DNA from: Saprospiraceae bacterium
GTDB lineage: Bacteria; Bacteroidota; Bacteroidia; Bacteroidales; JAIPBB01
DNA: 11,966 nt
Reading direction: 5' to 3'
Assembly (NCBI GenBank): GCA_021739805.1
Contig: JAIPBB010000156.1
Location: 1-11,966 of the forward strand
The position numbers and the translations under genes were made by a program. This document shows positions 1 through 8,100 of the stretch, one piece after another. Under the pieces are notes generated by a model that saw only the letters and a list, made by a program, of their open reading frames with translations, had not been told where the DNA came from and searched no databases. Each line of letters opens with the position of its first letter. Position 1 is the stretch's first letter.

Positions 1-18
1 TCCTAATTAAATTAACTT

Positions 19-1872
19 ATGAGAAAAATATTTTTATTATTAATAGTGTTGACTTTGTTCTTGTCATCATGCACAAAAAAGCAAAATCTTGATACGAAAC
101 AAATGTTATTGAAAAGTTGGAATTTAACTTCAGCGATTAAAATCTCAAATAATAAACTTGTTGGTGTTGATTCACTAGACTTTTTTGAGTTTAAAAAACT
201 AGATTCAAAACAGTTAAATGTTGATAGAGGTATTAAGGTTGAATTAAATGATTCATTTGCTTTTTCCCAGAAAGTTAAAAACCTTAACCTTGAAAGACAT
301 GGAATTTGGTCTGTTTCGGGAGATTCTTTGCAAATAGTTTTTTCTGAGAACCAAACTTTAAATTATGATTCAAGTGCAATTGTTATTGATAATGACATAG
401 TTAAAATAATATATTTAAACAAAGGGATTGAAGTAGCACAACAGGTAAATGGGGAAATAATTTTCGATCAAAAAACACAGAATTATTTAATTGAAAACTT
501 AAGTGAGAAGAAATTGATTCTTAGTGATGGCGAATATAAATACACTTATAATTCCACAATTTTGGAATTACAGAATGGATTTTCTTTCATGTCATTTTTA
601 AGGGGATTACTGGGAATTATTTCAATACTTTTAATTGCATTTCTTTTTAGCACAAATCGAAAGGCTATTTCATGGAGAACAATTGGTGGAGCCTTGGGTT
701 TGCAATTAATTATTGCTATAGCAGTTTTAAAAGTTCCTGCAATTCAATCAATTATTGGAGTAATCGGAAAGATGTTTATTAAAGTGTTGAATTTTACAGA
801 AGTAGGTAGTGAATTTATTTTTGGTGGATTAATTGATCCAAATACTTACGGTTTTATTTTCGCATTTCAGATTTTACCAACAATAATTTTCTTTTCGGCA
901 TTATCAAGCGTACTATATTATTATGGTGTAATTCAAAAAATAGTTTATGCGTTTGCATGGGTTATGACTCGTCTTTTGAAATTGTCAGGTGCAGAAAGTT
1001 TATCAGCTGCCGGAAATATTTTTCTTGGACAAACAGAATCCCCACTTTTAATTAAAGCTTACCTAGGGAAAATGAATCGCTCTGAACTAAATCTCGTTAT
1101 GGTGGGAGGTATGGCGACAATTGCAGGAGGTGTTCTAGCAATTTATATTAAATTTTTAGGTGGCGATGACCCTGCAAACCAAATGTTATTTGCACGGCAT
1201 TTAATCACTGCATCTGTTATGGCAGCCCCGGGGGCTGTGGTGCTTGCAAAACTCCTGGTTCCCCAAACCGAAGATGTTAATGCAGCTGTAAAAGTTAGTA
1301 AAAACAAAATTGGTTCAAATATTTTAGAGGCGATAACAAATGGAACTACCGAGGGTGTTAAACTTGCCGTTAACGTTGGAGCAATGCTTCTTGTTTTTCT
1401 GGCATTTATTGCAATGTTGAATTTTATTTTTCTTAAAGTCGGCGATTGGACGCATCTAAATACTCTTATAGCCAATTTAACAAATGGTCAATATGATAGT
1501 TTTAGTTTGCAATTCATCCTGGGATATACTCTCGCACCCTTGATGTGGTTGATTGGCGTTAATAGTGCTGACATTGCAATTGTCGGTCAATTGCTTGGAG
1601 AGAAAATTATTCTCAATGAGTTGATAGCTTATGGAAGCCTTAGAGATTTTATTAATGTTGGGGCTTTTGAATATCAAAAATCAATTATTATTGCTACATA
1701 TATTCTTTGCGGATTTGCAAATTTTGGCTCTATTGGGATACAATTGGGTGGAATCGGTGCTTTAGCACCTGAGAAAAGAACAGTTTTGTCGAGGTTAGGT
1801 TTTAGAGCTTTGCTTGGAGGTGCTCTTGCTTCTGTCTTATCAGCAACTATTGTAGGAATGATTTTAGGATAA
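19..1872 (+). CDS. CNT/NupC-family nucleoside transporter with N-terminal lipoprotein domain
   Basis: Probable inner-membrane, cation-coupled nucleoside importer (concentrative nucleoside transporter family). Seen: a lipoprotein signal with lipobox LSSC (Cys18), a soluble stretch of about 170 residues (19-190) that looks vaguely lipocalin-like, then a polytopic CNT domain from about residue 195. CNT hallmarks are the GQTES motif at 337-341, the conserved TNGTTEGVKLAVNVGAML segment, and the NSADIAIVGQ / LNELIAY region at 515-538. The first membrane helix (about 196-210) is followed by a basic loop (R214, K215, R220), so the N-terminal domain should face the periplasm. That agrees with lipidation and with the known CNT topology. 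At 617 residues it is about 200 longer than a plain NupC. In-frame stops at 4-6 and 13-15 fix the start at 19. The stop overlaps the next gene. Substrate range cannot be read from the sequence. Confidence 0.94.
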   Translation: MRKIFLLLIVLTLFLSSCTKKQNLDTKQMLLKSWNLTSAIKISNNKLVGVDSLDFFEFKKLDSKQLNVDRGIKVELNDSFAFSQKVKNLNLERHGIWSVSGDSLQIVFSENQTLNYDSSAIVIDNDIVKIIYLNKGIEVAQQVNGEIIFDQKTQNYLIENLSEKKLILSDGEYKYTYNSTILELQNGFSFMSFLRGLLGIISILLIAFLFSTNRKAISWRTIGGALGLQLIIAIAVLKVPAIQSIIGVIGKMFIKVLNFTEVGSEFIFGGLIDPNTYGFIFAFQILPTIIFFSALSSVLYYYGVIQKIVYAFAWVMTRLLKLSGAESLSAAGNIFLGQTESPLLIKAYLGKMNRSELNLVMVGGMATIAGGVLAIYIKFLGGDDPANQMLFARHLITASVMAAPGAVVLAKLLVPQTEDVNAAVKVSKNKIGSNILEAITNGTTEGVKLAVNVGAMLLVFLAFIAMLNFIFLKVGDWTHLNTLIANLTNGQYDSFSLQFILGYTLAPLMWLIGVNSADIAIVGQLLGEKIILNELIAYGSLRDFINVGAFEYQKSIIIATYILCGFANFGSIGIQLGGIGALAPEKRTVLSRLGFRALLGGALASVLSATIVGMILG

Positions 1873-3128
1873 TGAGATTGGTAGAAAATATGAAAAAAAT
1901 TCTGTTTATTTCCACACTGCTTTTACTTTATTTTTTTGGATGCAAAAATTATCTTTCGAAAAGTGAGAGATTAGCGATTGAGGCTGCTAAAATTCATAAA
2001 GAAGTTTTAACAATCGATTCTCACACCGATACTCCATTAAATTTACACAGGCAGGGATTTGATTTTTCTAAAAGAAATGATTCTTTATTTCGAAACAGCA
2101 AAGTTGACTTGCCCAGAATGACAGAAGGTGAACTTGATGCTGTTTTTATGGCAATATTTCTTTCACAGGGTGATAGAACTAAAGAAGGAAATGAAAAAGC
2201 CATAAAAAAAACTTATGAATTATTTGAAACCATCAATGAAGTAATTGTACAAAATTCTGATAAATTAACTTTTGTGAAAAATTCAAAAGAAGCTTATGAA
2301 AATGAAAAGCTTGGAAAACATTCAATATTTATTGGAATTGAAAATGGATATGCAATTGGCAACGATATTACATTAATAAAAAAGTATTATCAACTCGGTT
2401 CACGATACATTACTTTATGTCATACAAAAAATAATGACATTTGCGATTCATCAACTGATGAAAAAGAGCATAACGGCTTAAGTGATTTTGGGAAAAAAGT
2501 AGTCCAGGAAATGAATAGAGTTGGAATGATGATTGACGTTTCACATATTTCTGATAAAAGCTTTTATGATGTTGTTGAATTATCAAAAACTCCTGTAATT
2601 GCCTCCCATTCATGTGTCAAAGCAATTTGCGATAATCCAAGAAATATGTCGGATGAAATGCTTAAAAAACTTGCGAAAAATGGGGGAGTAGTCCAAATTT
2701 GTATTTTGAGTGCTTATGTTAAAAAACCTAAACCAAATCCTGAAAGAGATACTGCTCAGGCAATAGTTAGAAAGAAGTATAGAGGATTTCAAGATTTGAC
2801 GGATGAGGAAATGGCTAATGCCAGAAAAGAATGGTATGCAATTGATGATAAATATCCACAAAAGTTAGCTACAGTTAAAGATGTTGTTGACCATATTGAT
2901 TATGTAGTAAATCTTGTTGGGATTGATTATGTTGGGATTGGAACTGATTTTGATGGTGGTGGGGGAGTTAAAGGATGTTATGATGTTAGTCAAATGGGGA
3001 ATATTACTTTAGAACTCGTAAGAAGAGGTTATACCAAAGAGCAAATTGAGAAAATATGGGGAGGAAATTTATTGAGAGTATTAAATTCTGTTGAAAAATT
3101 TTCAAAGGAATTGTCCTTGAATAATTAG
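1872..3128 (+). CDS. Membrane dipeptidase, peptidase family M19 (renal dipeptidase-like), lipoprotein
   Basis: Zinc-dependent dipeptidase that would split dipeptides outside the cytoplasm. The binuclear zinc ligands of the family are all present: H51 and D53 (motif DSHTDTP), E157 (GIENG), H225 (DVSHISD) and H246 (ASHS). The catalytic-region D359 lies in GIGTDFDG, and R257 in NPRN matches the conserved Arg of the animal enzymes. The N-terminus is a lipoprotein-type signal with Cys24 after LLYFFG. Two starts are possible. ATG 1872 overlaps the upstream stop (TAATG). ATG 1890 gives a cleaner signal peptide beginning MKKILF and is probably the real one; residue numbers here count from 1872. The segment between H246 and D359 is longer than in the human enzyme, with a charged insert around residues 285-330. 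It is probably co-transcribed with the nucleoside transporter. Substrates could be peptide fragments from food or cell-wall turnover; the sequence does not decide. Confidence 0.95.
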   Translation: MRLVENMKKILFISTLLLLYFFGCKNYLSKSERLAIEAAKIHKEVLTIDSHTDTPLNLHRQGFDFSKRNDSLFRNSKVDLPRMTEGELDAVFMAIFLSQGDRTKEGNEKAIKKTYELFETINEVIVQNSDKLTFVKNSKEAYENEKLGKHSIFIGIENGYAIGNDITLIKKYYQLGSRYITLCHTKNNDICDSSTDEKEHNGLSDFGKKVVQEMNRVGMMIDVSHISDKSFYDVVELSKTPVIASHSCVKAICDNPRNMSDEMLKKLAKNGGVVQICILSAYVKKPKPNPERDTAQAIVRKKYRGFQDLTDEEMANARKEWYAIDDKYPQKLATVKDVVDHIDYVVNLVGIDYVGIGTDFDGGGGVKGCYDVSQMGNITLELVRRGYTKEQIEKIWGGNLLRVLNSVEKFSKELSLNN

Positions 3129-3144
3129 TTTTAATTTAATTTTG
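3117..3144 (+). promoter_or_regulatory. Candidate Bacteroidota-type promoter upstream of thyA
   Basis: TAATTTTG at 3137-3144 matches the Bacteroidota -7 consensus TAnnTTTG exactly. TTG at 3117-3119 lies 17 bases upstream, and a second TTG at 3111-3113 lies 23 bases upstream, both within the spacing described for the phylum. It begins inside the last codons of the dipeptidase gene and would give a leader of roughly 240 nt made almost wholly of the repeat region before thyA. AT-rich DNA gives such matches by chance, so this is tentative. Confidence 0.33.
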
Positions 3145-3205
3145 TTTGAATCCGAAACTGATGTCAGATGTGAAAAAGTCGGAAGTCGGAAGACCGAAGT
3201 ACAAA

Positions 3206-3223
3206 GACACTTTGCTTAGTGTC
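3206..3223. repeat. Perfect 6-bp stem-loop inside the intergenic repeat
   Basis: GACACT (3206-3211) and AGTGTC (3218-3223) are exact inverted repeats around a 6-base loop. There is no following T-run on the + strand, so it does not look like a standard terminator for the dipeptidase gene. It may be a structural part of the repeat element. Confidence 0.55.
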
Positions 3224-3277
3224 CAACAAACAAGAAACAAGAAATCCATCCAGACGGACTCCTTTTGGTCGAACGGA

Positions 3278-3291
3278 CGAAGCAAGCTTCG
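3278..3291. repeat. Perfect 6-bp inverted repeat inside the intergenic repeat
   Basis: CGAAGC (3278-3283) and GCTTCG (3286-3291) flank two bases, so the folded form would have a slightly shorter stem and a four- to six-base loop. It sits between the G+C-richer core and the CAAGAAAC units, as an internal landmark of the element. Confidence 0.5.
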
Positions 3292-3385
3292 CAAGAAACG
3301 AAAAATAAGTAACAATTAGCAAGAAACGAGAAGCAAGAAACGAGTAACAAGAAATCCGAAACTTGAAACCCAAAACCCAAAACCA

Positions 3386-4180
3386 ATGAAGCAATACCAC
3401 GATTTACTAAGAAAAGTATTAAACGAAGGAGTATTAAAAAATGATAGAACCGGAACAGGAACTAAAAGTATTTTTGCGTATCAAATGCGATTTAATTTGC
3501 AGGAAGGATTTCCAGTGCTTACCACTAAAAAACTTCACTTACGTTCTATTATATACGAGTTGCTTTGGTTTTTAGCTGGTGATACAAACACTAAATATTT
3601 AAATGACAATAAAGTAAGAATTTGGGATGAATGGGCAGATAAAAATGGTGATTTGGGTCATATTTATGGCTATCAATGGCGTTCGTGGCCAACTCCTGAT
3701 GGAAAGCATATTGACCAAATTTCACAAGTTGTTGATTCTATAAAAAACAATCCTGATTCGAGACGCCATATTGTAAGTGCCTGGAATGTTGGTGAAATTG
3801 AGAATATGGCTTTACCACCTTGTCATGTTTTATTCCAATTTTATATTGCAGATGGAAAGCTATCGTGTCAGCTATATCAGCGGAGTGCGGATATTTTCCT
3901 CGGTGTTCCTTTTAATATTGCATCTTATGCTTTATTGACTAAAATGATGGCCCAGGTTTGTGGATTTCAAGAAGGTGATTTTGTTCATACTTTTGGTGAT
4001 GCACACATTTATTTAAACCATATCGAGCAGTGTAATCTCCAGTTATCACAAGATCCTTATCCTTTGCCTGAAATGAAAATCAATAGTCAAATTAAAAGCA
4101 TATTTGATTTTAAATATGAAGATTTTGAATTGTTGAATTATCAAGCACATCCTCATATTAAAGGTGAAATTTCAATTTAA
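3386..4180 (+). CDS. thyA: Thymidylate synthase
   Basis: Makes dTMP from dUMP, using 5,10-methylene-tetrahydrofolate as one-carbon donor and reductant and releasing dihydrofolate; cytoplasmic homodimer in the family. The 264-residue length equals that of E. coli ThyA, and key residues fall at the same numbers: catalytic Cys146 in ALPPCH, phosphate-binding Arg21, Arg126 and Arg127 (SRRH), Asp169 in QRSAD, Asn177 in GVPFN, and His207/Tyr209 in GDAHIYL. The C-terminus is complete. The ATG at 3386 is chosen because it gives the canonical MKQYHDLL start. There is no Shine-Dalgarno; the bases before it are the CCCAAAA tail of the intergenic repeat. Its dihydrofolate product is the substrate of the folA product encoded 235 bp downstream. 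Confidence 0.98.
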   Translation: MKQYHDLLRKVLNEGVLKNDRTGTGTKSIFAYQMRFNLQEGFPVLTTKKLHLRSIIYELLWFLAGDTNTKYLNDNKVRIWDEWADKNGDLGHIYGYQWRSWPTPDGKHIDQISQVVDSIKNNPDSRRHIVSAWNVGEIENMALPPCHVLFQFYIADGKLSCQLYQRSADIFLGVPFNIASYALLTKMMAQVCGFQEGDFVHTFGDAHIYLNHIEQCNLQLSQDPYPLPEMKINSQIKSIFDFKYEDFELLNYQAHPHIKGEISI

Positions 4181-4415
4181 TATGCAGATTCTTAATAGGT
4201 TTAATAAGTACAACCGGTTTAGTAATGCGGTACAAAACAGACTTGGAAATTTTGCATAAAATCCATACTAGTAAAGAATTTATCTGAGAATTTAATTTCA
4301 AATGCAACTTTTTTATGTAATTTTGTGTCTCGTAAATTGTGTGATGAATTCCCCTATAAATTAATTCAACCATTAAATCTTAAATTATTACATTGTTTAT
4401 TTTAAAGTTTTTTAT
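4181..4415. other. thyA-folA intergenic region
   Basis: This AT-rich stretch of 235 bp has no convincing gene on either strand. It holds an 8-bp palindrome AACCGGTT at 4212-4219 and one candidate promoter box near 4318. There is no stem plus T-run resembling a terminator after thyA, so read-through from thyA into folA remains possible. Confidence 0.6.
4318..4325 (+). promoter_or_regulatory. Candidate -7 box upstream of folA
   Basis: TAATTTTG matches the Bacteroidota TAnnTTTG -7 element exactly and would place transcription start near 4332, about 85 nt before folA. No good TTTG/TTG -33 element lies at the right distance (the bases near 4291-4298 read TTTAATTT), so the support is weak. Confidence 0.25.
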
Positions 4416-4907
4416 ATGAAGAAGATATCAATAATTGTTGCAATAACGGAAAACGATGGAATAGGTTTGAATAACGATTTATTATATTATTTACCGGAAG
4501 ATTTAAAGCGTTTTAAAAAACTTACAAGCGGAAATGTTGTAGTAATGGGAAAAAACACTTATTTGTCTCTCCCCAAAAGACCATTGCCAAATCGTGTTAA
4601 TATTGTTATTTCCGACGATAAAAATGATGATTTTGAAGGTTGTGTAATGGCTTATTCAATTGAAGAAGCAATTGAAAAATTCGACATCGAGAAAGAAAAT
4701 TTTATTATTGGAGGAGCTTCAATTTATAAGCAATTTTTACAATTTGCTAATAAGTTCTATTTAACAAGAATTCATACTGTAAAAAATGCTGACACATTTT
4801 TAGCTGTGGATTTTAGTAATTGGAAATTAATTGAAGAAGAAAAAATAAATAGCTCTCAGAGTGATGTTGATTATTCTTATTTAACCTATGAAAGATTAGC
4901 AATCTAG
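4416..4907 (+). CDS. folA: Dihydrofolate reductase
   Basis: Reduces dihydrofolate to tetrahydrofolate with NADPH, recycling the folate oxidised by thymidylate synthase. The 163-residue length is normal. Family features are the N-terminal IIVAI strand, the NDGIG loop, Asp29 in LPEDLKRFK (the acidic residue equivalent to E. coli Asp27), Arg60 in PLPNR (equivalent to Arg57, binding the folate glutamate), the GG pair at 99-100 in FIIGGASIY, and Thr117 in YLTRIH (equivalent to Thr113). Two positions depart from E. coli: Tyr24 where Trp22 is usual, and Lys46-Asn47 (MGKNTY) where Arg44-His45 contact the NADPH phosphates. These look conservative, and the enzyme is probably active. The start at 4416 gives the expected N-terminus; the upstream bases are A/T-rich with no Shine-Dalgarno. 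Confidence 0.96.
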   Translation: MKKISIIVAITENDGIGLNNDLLYYLPEDLKRFKKLTSGNVVVMGKNTYLSLPKRPLPNRVNIVISDDKNDDFEGCVMAYSIEEAIEKFDIEKENFIIGGASIYKQFLQFANKFYLTRIHTVKNADTFLAVDFSNWKLIEEEKINSSQSDVDYSYLTYERLAI

Positions 4908-4982
4908 GAAACCTTTAACAAGAAAATCCGTTACGTAAATTTATTGTGTAAACCGCATTCTGATTTTTGGAAATAAGTCGTT

Positions 4983-5013
4983 TTTGTTGGAAAAAAATAA
5001 TATTATAATTTTA
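4983..5013 (+). promoter_or_regulatory. Candidate promoter of the giant T9SS protein gene
   Basis: TTTG at 4983-4986 is followed after exactly 19 bases by TAATTTTA at 5006-5013, one mismatch from the Bacteroidota consensus TTTG-N19-TAnnTTTG. Transcription would begin near 5020, giving a leader of about 160 nt that contains the inverted repeat at 5049-5097. No terminator-like hairpin is visible between folA and this site. Confidence 0.38.
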
Positions 5014-5048
5014 GTAAAATGCAGTAAAATAGGTGTTTATACGGTTTG

Positions 5049-5097
5049 GTTTGATGTTTGATAAAGTGATTTTTGAATTAGTATAAAAACATCAAAC
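5049..5097. repeat. 11-bp perfect inverted repeat in the leader region
   Basis: GTTTGATGTTT (5049-5059) and AAACATCAAAC (5087-5097) are exact inverted repeats around 27 bases. A third partial copy, GTTTGATG, lies at 5143-5150, close to the start codon at 5182. The arms could be paired operator half-sites, or a hairpin in the mRNA leader of the downstream gene. There is no T-run after it, so it is not a classical terminator. Confidence 0.5.
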
Positions 5098-5181
5098 AAA
5101 AAAAACAAACAATTATGTCAGGATTATGTGGTTTTTGCGACTGTTTGATGTAATAGAAAATAAATTTAATTAAAATAAAGA

Positions 5182-8100
5182 ATGATAACTAAATATAAAA
5201 ATATAAAACTGAAATCAAAGGCATTAATGCTTTTGATTTTTATTTTGCTAAATAGTAATTTATTTGCTCAGACTTATCCTACATCTAGCGGGGGTGATGA
5301 TGATGATTATTACATAACTAATGTAACATTCGCCGGAATAAATAATACTTCATCAAATAATGGTCCTGGATATGAAGATTATACAAGTGGAATCGCTGCT
5401 TCTGTAACTGTTGGTTCAACTTACACCCTTTCAGTTACGATTCATAAGAAAAAACACAGTTATCTTCACGCTTGGATTGACTGGAATCACGATTTTGATT
5501 TCACTGATACAGGCGAAGAATATATTTTAGCTACTGATGTTAACGATGATGGACCACATACAGTAAATATTACTGTTCCAAGTGGTGCAACATTGGTAAG
5601 TACAAGGATGAGAGTTACTGATAAAAAAGATTCGGCTCCCCTTTCAGATGAAAATCCTATTTCAAAAGGCGAAGTTGAAGACTATACTGTAACCATATAT
5701 GCTGCCTCTGTTATTACAGATTTATTTTACTATGTAAGTGATGGAGACAATAGTTTATATACAATTGACAGAACAAACGGCAATTGTAATTTGATTGGTT
5801 CTACTGGAGTAGGTTCTATTGAGGCAATTGCAATGTGGCCTATCCCTGGGAATAGAATTCTTTATGCTGCAGATGCAGGTAATTTTGGTATTCTTAATCA
5901 ATCAACAGGAGCTTTTAGTTTAATTGGTGAAATAGACGGAGGAAGTACTGCAAATGGTGCAAATGGAGCAAAAACATTAAATGATGTTGACGGACTTGCT
6001 TTTGACCCATTAACTGGAATACTATGGGCAACAGAGAGAAAATCCAATTCCGGCGATTATGATTTGTTATTTCAGATAAATCCAGCTACTGGTCATTTTG
6101 TTGCTGATGTTTTTGGAACAGGTGTTGACTATATTGTAATTGATGGTGTTGGAGTGTGGGACGATGTTGATGATATTGCCATAAGCTCTACAACAGGAGA
6201 AATGTATGCTGTTAGTAATTATAATAATGGCACAAGTGACCAATCATTAAATATTAACAAATATACTGGTGCTATAACTGTTATTGGTAATCTCACTTAT
6301 AATGATGTTGAAGGATTAGGATATCACAATGATGGAACGTTTTGGGCTACTGAAGGTGATAGCAATAGGTTTAGTCAGATTAACCCTGCTACAGGAGTTA
6401 TGACACAAGTGAAAATGCCTATGCTTGGTGGAGGTGACCCAGAGGCATTAGCTGCACTTATTGCAGATTTAAATACAGTGTCTGGAAGAGTTTTTAATGA
6501 CATTAATTTAAATGGTGCTGATAATTCAGAAGCAGCAATTACTGGCGTTACCGTTTTATTATACAATGATGTTAACGCTAATCAAGTCCTTGATGGTCCG
6601 GACGTTTTATTACAATCTACAACTACCGATGGCAATGGTGATTATGTTTTTTACTATGCTACAACTGGAAATTTAATTACAACAGTTGATTTAACAACAC
6701 TTCCTTCAGGTTTCGCTTTAACAACTGATAATATTGAAATAGCATCATTTACTGATAATGTGAATTTTGGAGAAGTTGATTCAGGAAATGATTTTGGTGC
6801 AGCCTCCGGTTCGGATTGCGATAGCGATGGAATACCTGATTTTACTGAAGGAACAACGGATTCTGATGGCGATGGAGTTCAAAATCAATGCGATTTAGAT
6901 TGTGATAATGATGGCATTCTTGATAATGTTGAAGGAACAGGTGATAAAGATGGTGATGGAATTCCTAACTATCTTGATTTAGATAGTGATAATGATGGTA
7001 TTCCTGATGCAATTGAAGCAAACTCAGGTGCAGCTCCAACGGGATATAATTCATCAACAGGAAGAATTACAGGTTCTGATACTGATAGTGACGGTTTATT
7101 GAATTCTGTTGATAATGCTCCAACAACACAATATGGTAGCGGTTCAACCTCTAATTTGCCAAATCCTGATTCTGATATTGATGGAATAAGTGATTATAAA
7201 GATTTAGATTCTGATAATGATGGAATTCTCGACATAATAGAAGCTGGTGGAACAGATTCAAACAAAGACGGTAGAATTGATGGATTTTCCGATTCTAATA
7301 ACGATGGTTATCACGATGCATTAACATCTTCACCACTTCCAATTCCTAATACAGATGCTTCAACTTATGAAACTCCAAACGGTCAACCACTGAAACCAAA
7401 CTATATTGATATGGATTCTGATGCTGATGGTATTGATGATACAAAAGAAGGACTAGCTACTTGTGGTATAGCCACACCTTGTTACTCAATTCCCAGTCAG
7501 GTGGTTGACGCTGATAATGATGGAATAATAAACTATTGGGACATCACAAGCGGTGGAACTCCAATCACTCCTTACAATAAAGATGGAGATAGTTATCCTG
7601 ATTATATTGATACTGATACGGATAATGATGGTTCTCCTGATTTGATAGAAGGAAATGATGCAAACAATGATAATACAGCAGATTCATCTCCTTCTGGAAA
7701 TGATGCAGATGGAAACGGTATCGATGATACATTTGATAACAATTGTTCCGGTTCTACAATAATTAATATATCAGCTTCAGATTATGGCGAAGAAAGAGTA
7801 TCTGATGGAAATATGGATCTTACTAGTTCAGACCTTGAACTTCTTAATGATGGAAGTACTAATCAAATAGTTGGTGTTCATTATGGTAGTATTAATGTCC
7901 CACAAGGAAAAACTATAAGCACTGCATACCTTCAATTCCAATGTGATGAAGTGTCAACAGGTTCAGTAACAATAACAATTAAAGGTGAAGACATTGATAA
8001 TGCTCTTGCATTTACAACAACAGCTTATGATGTTTCGTCAAGGACACAAACTTCAGCTTCCGTAGCATGGTCGCCTGCAGATTGGAATACAATTGGTGAA

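Larger units (their letters stand above)
3175..3381. repeat. Degenerate purine-rich intergenic repeat region (CAAGAAAC / GTCGGAA units)
   Basis: This gap is unlike the surrounding DNA. It has two tandem GTCGGAA units (3178-3184, 3185-3191). CAAGAAAC occurs at 3231-3238, 3292-3299, 3320-3327 and 3334-3341, and CAAGAAAT at 3238-3245 and 3348-3355. It ends with repeated CCCAAAA units that run up to the thyA ATG. Short perfect stem-loops are embedded (3186-3197, 3206-3223, 3278-3291). The central part (about 3246-3290) is richer in G+C than the rest. No start or conserved protein makes sense here on either strand. From memory, similar text-like repeats occur between genes in other Bacteroidota, but I could not check. 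It could be a dispersed non-coding element or a slippage-driven low-complexity tract. Confidence 0.75.

Noticed and set aside
1143..2861. Several minus-strand frames of 60-110 codons inside the transporter and dipeptidase genes
   Set aside because: They are shadows of well-supported genes whose family motifs span the same bases.
3175..3385. Insertion sequence remnant
   Set aside because: No transposase fragment, no terminal inverted repeats at the ends and no target-site duplication could be seen; a non-coding repeat fits better.
3164..3400. Minus-strand 78-codon frame across the intergenic repeat
   Set aside because: Its product is a translation of the CAAGAAAC/GTCGGAA repeats (Leu/Phe/Ser-rich), it overlaps the thyA start, and it has no domain-like sequence.
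4158..4373. Minus-strand 71-codon frame between thyA and folA
   Set aside because: It begins in the gap and ends inside thyA, its composition is just that of AT-rich DNA, and no motif or initiation signal supports it.
4181..4415. Riboswitch (for example tetrahydrofolate type) ahead of folA
   Set aside because: I found no conserved paired regions or terminator/anti-terminator arrangement, only an 8-bp palindrome and AT-rich sequence.
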